From Streptococcus sp. oral taxon 056 str. F0418 (lineage in GTDB: Bacteria > Bacillota > Bacilli > Lactobacillales > Streptococcaceae), in the NCBI RefSeq assembly GCF_000220065.1, contig NZ_AFQU01000001.1, forward strand, positions 1,178,001 through 1,242,000: a stretch of 64,000 bases of DNA. The letters are read 5' to 3'. Below are positions 59,071 through 64,000 of the stretch, piece by piece (within the stretch, counting starts at the first letter, position 1; each line of letters begins with the position of its first letter). Made by a program: the position numbers and the translations under genes. The notes under the pieces were generated by a model. It saw only the letters and a program-made list of their open reading frames with translations, made no database searches and was not told the origin of the DNA.

Positions 59071-60023
59071 TGGTGAAAGAAGCAATTAGAACCGCAAACC
59101 TTTCTAAAAGATATGGAACAAAAAATGTTGTCAACAACTTGAATCTATCAATAAAAAGTGGTGAAATAGTAGGGTTTTTAGGACTGAATGGTGCAGGGAA
59201 AACAACGACGATGAGAATGATGCTAGGATTGATAAAATCTACATCAGGAGAATGTTATATCCAAGGAAAAAAGTTAGATCTGAGTAATTTAGAACTTCGA
59301 AACGAAATAGGTTATATTATCGAGACGCCTTATTCTTATCCAGACTTAACTGTGAGAGAAAATTTAGAAATCGTTAGTAAATTAAGAGGGGTTAATAAAG
59401 ATAATATTGACTGGGTAATTGAAAAATTAAAACTACAGCAATATGAACATAAACAGGAGAAACATCTTTCTTTAGGAAATGTTGCACGTTTAGGAATTGC
59501 AAAAGCGATTATTCATAAACCTAAAATCCTAATTCTTGATGAGCCGACAAATGGATTAGATCCTTTTGGAGTTCTTGAAGTGAGAGAGCTGTTAAAGGAA
59601 TTGGCAAATAATCTAGGTACAACTGTCCTTATTTCCAGTCATAATCTGGAAGAAATATCTAAAATTGCTACTAGGATAGTTATTGTACATGAGGGCAGAC
59701 TTATAAGAGAAGTTGAAAGCAATGAATTAGATCAGTACTTAGAAAAGAAGTTATTAGTAAGTGGCTCTAATAATAAGGCCATGAAAGAAGTATTATCTAA
59801 TCATGGCTATCATGTAAACATTCAATCAGACGCAGAAAATAATATCGATTTCTTAGAATTAACTGATAGAAAATCTGTGGAATGCCCGGAAGAAATTGCT
59901 ACATTGCTAGTTAATGCAGGTTATCCACCTAAAACACTGATTGTTGAAAAAGAAAATTTGGAACATTATTTCTTAAGAATACTGAATGACTATCATGGAG
60001 GAATTTCAAATGAAAAAGCTTAG
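59070..60023 (+). CDS. ABC transporter ATPase (BcrA-like)
   Basis: 317 residues. Walker A GLNGAGKTT (38-46), Q-loop region EIGYIIETPYSYPDLT, Walker B ILILDEPTNGLD, H-loop SSHNLEEI. The signature is LSLGNVARLG, altered from the usual LSxGMKQRLG of this subfamily, which may change activity. The C-terminal 100 residues are of BcrA-type regulatory form. Likely exports a peptide or lipid-like drug with the next gene. Codon use is more AT-rich than the neighbouring dlt genes. Confidence 0.88.
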   Translation: MVKEAIRTANLSKRYGTKNVVNNLNLSIKSGEIVGFLGLNGAGKTTTMRMMLGLIKSTSGECYIQGKKLDLSNLELRNEIGYIIETPYSYPDLTVRENLEIVSKLRGVNKDNIDWVIEKLKLQQYEHKQEKHLSLGNVARLGIAKAIIHKPKILILDEPTNGLDPFGVLEVRELLKELANNLGTTVLISSHNLEEISKIATRIVIVHEGRLIREVESNELDQYLEKKLLVSGSNNKAMKEVLSNHGYHVNIQSDAENNIDFLELTDRKSVECPEEIATLLVNAGYPPKTLIVEKENLEHYFLRILNDYHGGISNEKA

Positions 60024-60786
60024 TTCCTGTATTTTAATTGAATGGAGAAAGTTAATAAAATCAAAACTTTCCATTGTAACTGCTTGTTCTATCTGTTTAG
60101 TTCCTTTTATTGTTGGGCTGTTTGCAACTATGATGAAATATCCAGAGAATTTCAAAAATCTTGGTTTGATTTCTGCAAAAATGGAAATGATGAGGGTAAC
60201 AGACTGGTCGTCGTACTTAATGACCATATCACAAGTCATTTCTGTTGGGGGATTGCTCATTTTTGGATTTACAGCATCTTGGGTTTTTGGCAGAGAATAT
60301 TCTGATAAAACGATGATAGATCTATTAGCGCTCCCGATAAAAAGAGATACAATCGTATTATCCAAGTTTATCGTTATCGCTCTATGGAGCTATATTCTAT
60401 CAATTTTTGCACTTTTGTTAGGATTATTAGCTGGTAATTTGATTGGACTTGAGGGTGGGAGCTTAACGGTGATTTTCAAAGGTATACTTACTTTTGTTCT
60501 TTGTACTACTCTTACGATCGTACTCTCTACTCCAGTAGCCTTTTTTGCTTGTTTAGGTCGGGGATATTTGTCACCATTGGCATTTATCATTTTTACTATT
60601 ATTTTTTCTCAGCTTGGTTCTGCTCTTAACTTTGGGAAATACATTCCATGGGCGATTCCTGCATTCGCAAGTGGTATTGCAGGAAAAGCACTATTGAATT
60701 TTGGGAGCATTGTCAGTTTATTTGGAGTCAGTATTCTAGGTCTTATCGCAACAATAGCTTGGTGGAGATATGCTGATTACGATTAA
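60010..60786 (+). CDS. ABC-2 type permease
   Basis: 258 residues from ATG 60010 (MKKLSSCILIEWRKLIKSKL), with GAGG upstream; 14-nt overlap with the ATPase gene. About six membrane helices (20-40, 70-92, 110-130, 140-162, 172-195, 230-250), as in BcrB/lantibiotic immunity permeases. The motif FGREYSDKTMIDLLALPIKR after the second helix is typical of ABC-2 permeases. Substrate unknown. Confidence 0.88.
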   Translation: MKKLSSCILIEWRKLIKSKLSIVTACSICLVPFIVGLFATMMKYPENFKNLGLISAKMEMMRVTDWSSYLMTISQVISVGGLLIFGFTASWVFGREYSDKTMIDLLALPIKRDTIVLSKFIVIALWSYILSIFALLLGLLAGNLIGLEGGSLTVIFKGILTFVLCTTLTIVLSTPVAFFACLGRGYLSPLAFIIFTIIFSQLGSALNFGKYIPWAIPAFASGIAGKALLNFGSIVSLFGVSILGLIATIAWWRYADYD

Positions 60787-60865
60787 AATGAAAAGGGAAT
60801 AAACTGATAATGGAAAATTTGTGATTGGAGTAGATAAAAATTAAAGAAAAACTTATCCAAAAGCC

Positions 60866-60894
60866 TTGCAAAGAAGGCGAGTTTGTGTTAAGAT
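60866..60894 (+). promoter_or_regulatory. Promoter of the S10 operon
   Basis: TTGCAA (60866-60871), 17-nt spacer, TAAGAT (60889-60894) with extended TGT. RNA starts near 60901. Confidence 0.75.
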
Positions 60895-60900
60895 ACTATG

Positions 60901-61030
60901 GTGCTGTAAAAAAACAGCGTGTAGCTTTGATGCAAGAGGTTGCGACACGCTCGGTTGCATTGCCACGCAACTACCTGTCGGTTTTCTTGTGGAGCTAGCC
61001 TATTATCTTAAATAGACGAAAAGGAGAAAA
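60901..61030 (+). ncRNA. Structured rpsJ leader (Lacto-rpsJ type)
   Basis: About 130 nt of GC-richer leader before rpsJ. It starts with the hairpin GCTGT / ACAGC (60903-60918), followed by complementary segments (GCGACACGC, TTGCATTGCCACGCAA, CTACCTGTCGG, GGAGCTAGCC). Lactobacillales have a conserved RNA of unknown ligand at exactly this place, the Lacto-rpsJ motif; a role in feedback by a ribosomal protein is plausible. The family assignment is by position and form, not by a covariance search. Confidence 0.65.
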
Positions 61031-61032
61031 AG

Positions 61033-61341
61033 ATGGCAAACAAAAAAATTCGCATTCGCTTGAAAGCCTACGAACATCGTACACTTGATACAGCGGCTGC
61101 AAAAATCGTAGAAACTGCTACTCGTACAGGTGCTGAAGTTGCGGGACCAATCCCACTTCCAACTGAACGTAGCCTCTACACAATTATTCGTGCGACTCAC
61201 AAATATAAAGACTCTCGCGAACAATTCGAAATGCGTACTCACAAACGCTTGATCGACATCATCAACCCAACTCAAAAAACAGTTGACGCTTTGATGAAAT
61301 TGGATCTTCCAAGTGGTGTGAACGTAGAGATTAAACTTTAA
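61033..61341 (+). CDS. rpsJ: Ribosomal protein S10
   Basis: 102 residues, start [16 protein letters not shown]; the loop [16 protein letters not shown] is conserved. Also the NusE transcription antitermination factor. AAAGGAGAAAAAG upstream. First gene of the S10 operon. Confidence 0.98.
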   Translation: MANKKIRIRLKAYEHRTLDTAAAKIVETATRTGAEVAGPIPLPTERSLYTIIRATHKYKDSREQFEMRTHKRLIDIINPTQKTVDALMKLDLPSGVNVEIKL

Positions 61342-61423
61342 TCCAAAGCTTGATCTAAACTAGAGCATAAAAAACGCTCGTTAAAAACTTTTTGAAAAAA
61401 TATAGAAAAGGAAACATTTTCTC

Positions 61424-62050
61424 ATGACAAAAGGAATCTTAGGGAAAAAAGTGGGAATGACTCAAATCTTCACTGAAGCTGGCGAATTAATCCCTGTAAC
61501 TGTTGTTGAAGCAACACCAAATGTTGTTCTTCAAGTTAAAACAGTTGAAACAGATGGTTACAACGCAGTTCAAGTTGGTTTTGACGACCTTCGTGACGTA
61601 TTGAGTAACAAACCTGCTAAAGGACATGTAGCAAAAGCAAACACGGCTCCTAAGCGCTTCATTCGTGAATTCAAAAACATTGAAGGCTTGGAAGTTGGTG
61701 CAGAAATCACTGTTGACACTTTCGCAGCCGGCGATGTTGTTGATGTAACAGGAACTTCAAAAGGTAAAGGTTTCCAAGGTGTTATCAAACGCCACGGTCA
61801 ATCTCGTGGTCCAATGGCTCACGGTTCTCGTTACCACCGTCGTCCTGGTTCAATGGGACCAGTTGCGCCTAACCGTGTTTTCAAAAATAAACACTTGGCT
61901 GGACGTATGGGTGGCAACCGTGTGACAATTCAAAATCTTGAAATCGCACAAGTTGTTCCAGAGAAAAACGTTATCCTTATCAAAGGAAACGTACCTGGTG
62001 CTAAGAAATCTCTTATCACTATCAAGTCAGCAGTTAAAGCTGGTAAATAA
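61424..62050 (+). CDS. rplC: Ribosomal protein L3
   Basis: 208 residues, normal. [14 protein letters not shown] start; the central extension [19 protein letters not shown] reaches the peptidyl transferase centre. AAAGGAAA upstream. 82 nt after rpsJ. Confidence 0.98.
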   Translation: MTKGILGKKVGMTQIFTEAGELIPVTVVEATPNVVLQVKTVETDGYNAVQVGFDDLRDVLSNKPAKGHVAKANTAPKRFIREFKNIEGLEVGAEITVDTFAAGDVVDVTGTSKGKGFQGVIKRHGQSRGPMAHGSRYHRRPGSMGPVAPNRVFKNKHLAGRMGGNRVTIQNLEIAQVVPEKNVILIKGNVPGAKKSLITIKSAVKAGK

Positions 62051-62074
62051 TAAAGAAAGGGGAAATCAGTCACA

Positions 62075-62698
62075 ATGGCAAACGTAAAATTATTTGACCA
62101 AACTGGTAAAGAAGCTGGTGAAGTAGTTCTGAACGATGCGATCTTTGGTATTGAGCCAAATGAATCAGTTGTCTTTGATGTTATCATCAGCCAACGCGCT
62201 AGTCTTCGTCAAGGAACTCACGCTGTTAAAAACCGTTCTGCAGTATCAGGCGGCGGACGCAAACCATGGCGTCAAAAAGGAACTGGACGTGCTCGTCAAG
62301 GTTCTATCCGCTCTCCACAATGGCGTGGTGGTGGTGTCGTATTCGGCCCAACTCCTCGTTCATATGCTTACAAACTTCCACGTAAAGTTCGTAGATTAGC
62401 TCTTAAATCAGTTTACTCTAAAAAAGTTGCTGAAAACAAATTCGTAGCTGTAGACAGCCTTTCATTTACAGCTCCAAAAACTGCTGAGTTTGCAAAAGTG
62501 CTTGCTGCACTAAGCATCGACACAAAAGTACTTGTTATTCTTGAAGAAGGAAATGAATTTGCTGCACTTTCAGCACGTAACCTTCCAAATGTTAAAGTTG
62601 CAACTGCAACAACTGCAAGTGTTCTTGATATCGTAAACAGTGACAAACTTCTTGTTACTCAAGCAGCTATCTCTAAAATTGAGGAGGTTCTTGCATAA
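62075..62698 (+). CDS. rplD: Ribosomal protein L4
   Basis: 207 residues. Long tunnel loop [19 protein letters not shown] is intact, with no sign of macrolide-resistance insertions. L4 is the classic autoregulator of S10 operons. Its stop overlaps the rplW start (TAATG). Confidence 0.98.
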   Translation: MANVKLFDQTGKEAGEVVLNDAIFGIEPNESVVFDVIISQRASLRQGTHAVKNRSAVSGGGRKPWRQKGTGRARQGSIRSPQWRGGGVVFGPTPRSYAYKLPRKVRRLALKSVYSKKVAENKFVAVDSLSFTAPKTAEFAKVLAALSIDTKVLVILEEGNEFAALSARNLPNVKVATATTASVLDIVNSDKLLVTQAAISKIEEVLA

Positions 62699-62994
62699 TG
62701 AATTTGTATGACGTTATCAAAAAACCTGTCATCACTGAAAGCTCAATGGCTCAGCTTGAAGCAGGAAAATATGTATTTGAAGTTGACACTCGCGCTCACA
62801 AACTTTTGATTAAGCAAGCTGTTGAAGCTGCTTTTGAAGGAGTTAAAGTTGCTAACGTTAACACTATCAATGTAAAACCAAAAGCAAAACGCGTTGGACG
62901 TTACACTGGTTTTACTAACAAAACTAAAAAAGCTATCATCACTTTAACGGCTGATTCTAAAGCAATCGAGTTGTTTGGTGCTGAAGCAGAATAA
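62698..62994 (+). CDS. rplW: Ribosomal protein L23
   Basis: 98 residues, [16 protein letters not shown] start; sits at the tunnel exit where trigger factor and SRP dock. GAGGAGG lies in the rplD end. Confidence 0.98.
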   Translation: MNLYDVIKKPVITESSMAQLEAGKYVFEVDTRAHKLLIKQAVEAAFEGVKVANVNTINVKPKAKRVGRYTGFTNKTKKAIITLTADSKAIELFGAEAE

Positions 62995-63011
62995 TCTAAG
63001 GAGGATATATC

Positions 63012-63845
63012 GTGGGAATTCGTGTTTATAAACCAACAACAAACGGTCGCCGTAATATGACTTCTTTGGATTTCGCTGAAATCACTACCAGCACTCCAGA
63101 AAAATCTTTGCTTGTTTCATTGAAAAGCAAGGCTGGTCGTAACAACAACGGTCGCATCACTGTTCGTCACCAAGGTGGCGGTCACAAGCGTCACTACCGT
63201 TTGATCGACTTCAAACGTAACAAAGACGCTGTTGAAGCAGTTGTTAAAACAATCGAGTATGATCCAAATCGTTCAGCAAATATCGCTTTGGTTCACTATA
63301 CTGACGGTGTAAAAGCTTATATTATCGCTCCAAAAGGTCTTGAAGTTGGTCAACGTATCGTTTCAGGTCCAGAAGCAGATATCAAAGTCGGAAACGCTCT
63401 TCCACTTGCTAACATCCCAGTTGGTACTTTAATTCACAACATCGAGTTGAAACCAGGTCGTGGTGGTGAATTGGTACGTGCTGCTGGAGCATCTGCTCAA
63501 GTATTGGGTCAAGAAGGTAAGTACGTTCTTGTTCGTCTTCAATCAGGTGAAGTTCGTATGATTCTTGGCACTTGCCGCGCTACAGTTGGTGTTGTTGGAA
63601 ATGAACAACATGGACTTGTAAACCTTGGTAAAGCAGGACGCAGCCGTTGGAAAGGTATCCGCCCAACAGTTCGTGGTTCTGTAATGAACCCTAATGATCA
63701 CCCACACGGTGGTGGTGAAGGTAAAGCACCAGTTGGTCGTAAAGCACCATCTACTCCATGGGGCAAACCTGCTCTTGGTCTTAAAACTCGTAACAAAAAA
63801 GCGAAATCTGATAAACTTATCGTTCGCCGTCGCAACGAGAAATAA
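63012..63845 (+). CDS. rplB: Ribosomal protein L2
   Basis: 277 residues, start GTG 63012 with AAGGAGG upstream. Conserved [15 protein letters not shown] with the His near the peptidyl transferase centre, and the [16 protein letters not shown] block. Confidence 0.98.
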   Translation: MGIRVYKPTTNGRRNMTSLDFAEITTSTPEKSLLVSLKSKAGRNNNGRITVRHQGGGHKRHYRLIDFKRNKDAVEAVVKTIEYDPNRSANIALVHYTDGVKAYIIAPKGLEVGQRIVSGPEADIKVGNALPLANIPVGTLIHNIELKPGRGGELVRAAGASAQVLGQEGKYVLVRLQSGEVRMILGTCRATVGVVGNEQHGLVNLGKAGRSRWKGIRPTVRGSVMNPNDHPHGGGEGKAPVGRKAPSTPWGKPALGLKTRNKKAKSDKLIVRRRNEK

Positions 63846-63849
63846 TAAC

Positions 63850-63917
63850 CTAGTTGCTTAGACAACTAGAGAATCCGCCAGCTCGGTAGCGCTCCATGTG
63901 AGCGCAAGCCGCTGTGG
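63850..63917 (+). ncRNA. Structured spacer between rplB and rpsS
   Basis: Two hairpins in 100 nt: CTAGTTG / CAACTAG (63850-63856, 63863-63869) and a longer one with perfect inner stem GCGCTC / GAGCGC (63889-63894, 63900-63905) and outer pairing CCAGC / GCTG-GG (63878-63882, 63911-63917). No T-run, so not a terminator. GC content is well above the surroundings. Confidence 0.6.
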
Positions 63918-63945
63918 TACAACATTTAAAGGAGAAAATATAAAA

Positions 63946-64000
63946 ATGGGACGCAGTCTTAAAAAAGGACCTTTCGTCGACGAGCATTTGATGAAAAAAG
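63946..64000 (+). CDS. rpsS: Ribosomal protein S19 (5' part only)
   Basis: MGRSLKKGPFVDEHLMKK, the S19 N-terminus, runs off the window end. AAAGGAGAAAA upstream. Next gene of the S10 operon. Confidence 0.97.
   Translation, partial: MGRSLKKGPFVDEHLMKK

Overview
The window is low-GC Gram-positive DNA from a streptococcus of the mitis group (S. mitis / S. oralis / S. pneumoniae relatives). The evidence is the protein sequences themselves (PurL-PurF-PurM-PurN-PurH, BgaC, DltX-D, paired LysM proteins), the 79-residue ACPs, extended -10 (TGn) promoters and a ribosomal S10 operon leader. Two near-perfect ParB sites (parS, at 247-262 and 11557-11572) suggest that the left part lies close to the chromosomal origin. 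No rRNA, tRNA, CRISPR array or prophage was seen.

Layout. 1-2.9 kb: a truncated, frameshifted YfhO-type membrane protein and an ABC-F ATPase, both on the minus strand. 3-7.3 kb: trpS, guaB (frameshifted), then recF and yaaA on the minus strand. 7.4-13.9 kb: two M16 peptidase homologues, then rodZ-pgsA-ecfA1-ecfA2-ecfT. 14-17.2 kb: two related secreted LysM wall enzymes flanking the minus-strand serine dehydratase pair sdaAB/sdaAA. 17.2-21.7 kb: mnmA, an unknown membrane protein and mnmG, which together cover tRNA wobble-uridine modification. 21.7-23.1 kb: an IS3-family element sitting in the loop of the mnmG terminator. 23.6-27.8 kb: gdpP-rplI(frameshifted)-dnaB-veg. 27.9-31.1 kb: aminotransferase-recO-plsX-acpP. 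31.2-41.1 kb: the purine operon purC-L-F-M-N-H, with an unknown membrane protein gene (frameshifted) embedded between purN and purH. 41.1-50.5 kb: a GntR regulator and a divergent galactoside-use operon (bgaC, mannose-family PTS IIB-IIC-IID-IIA, agaS, lacD, galM). 50.5-52.5 kb: a PadR-HAAS-DUF4097 operon on the minus strand. 52.6-57.1 kb: dltXABCD for teichoic acid D-alanylation. 57.2-60.8 kb: a GNAT protein, a decayed ISL3-family transposon, and a TetR-ABC exporter cassette. 60.8-64 kb: the start of the S10 operon (rpsJ-rplC-rplD-rplW-rplB-rpsS, cut by the window end).

Most of this is conserved chromosome. The points that stand out are: (i) at least four genes, including guaB and rplI, broken by loss of one base in an A-run, which looks like systematic sequencing error but should be settled; (ii) a family of four intergenic dyads of the form TTKACA-N4-TGTMAA; (iii) two identical 21-bp AT-rich elements flanking a consensus promoter upstream of padR; (iv) an IS that split a terminator hairpin; (v) a structured RNA spacer between rplB and rpsS; and (vi) the accessory membrane gene inside the purine operon. 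I found no convincing complete novel defence or biosynthetic system.
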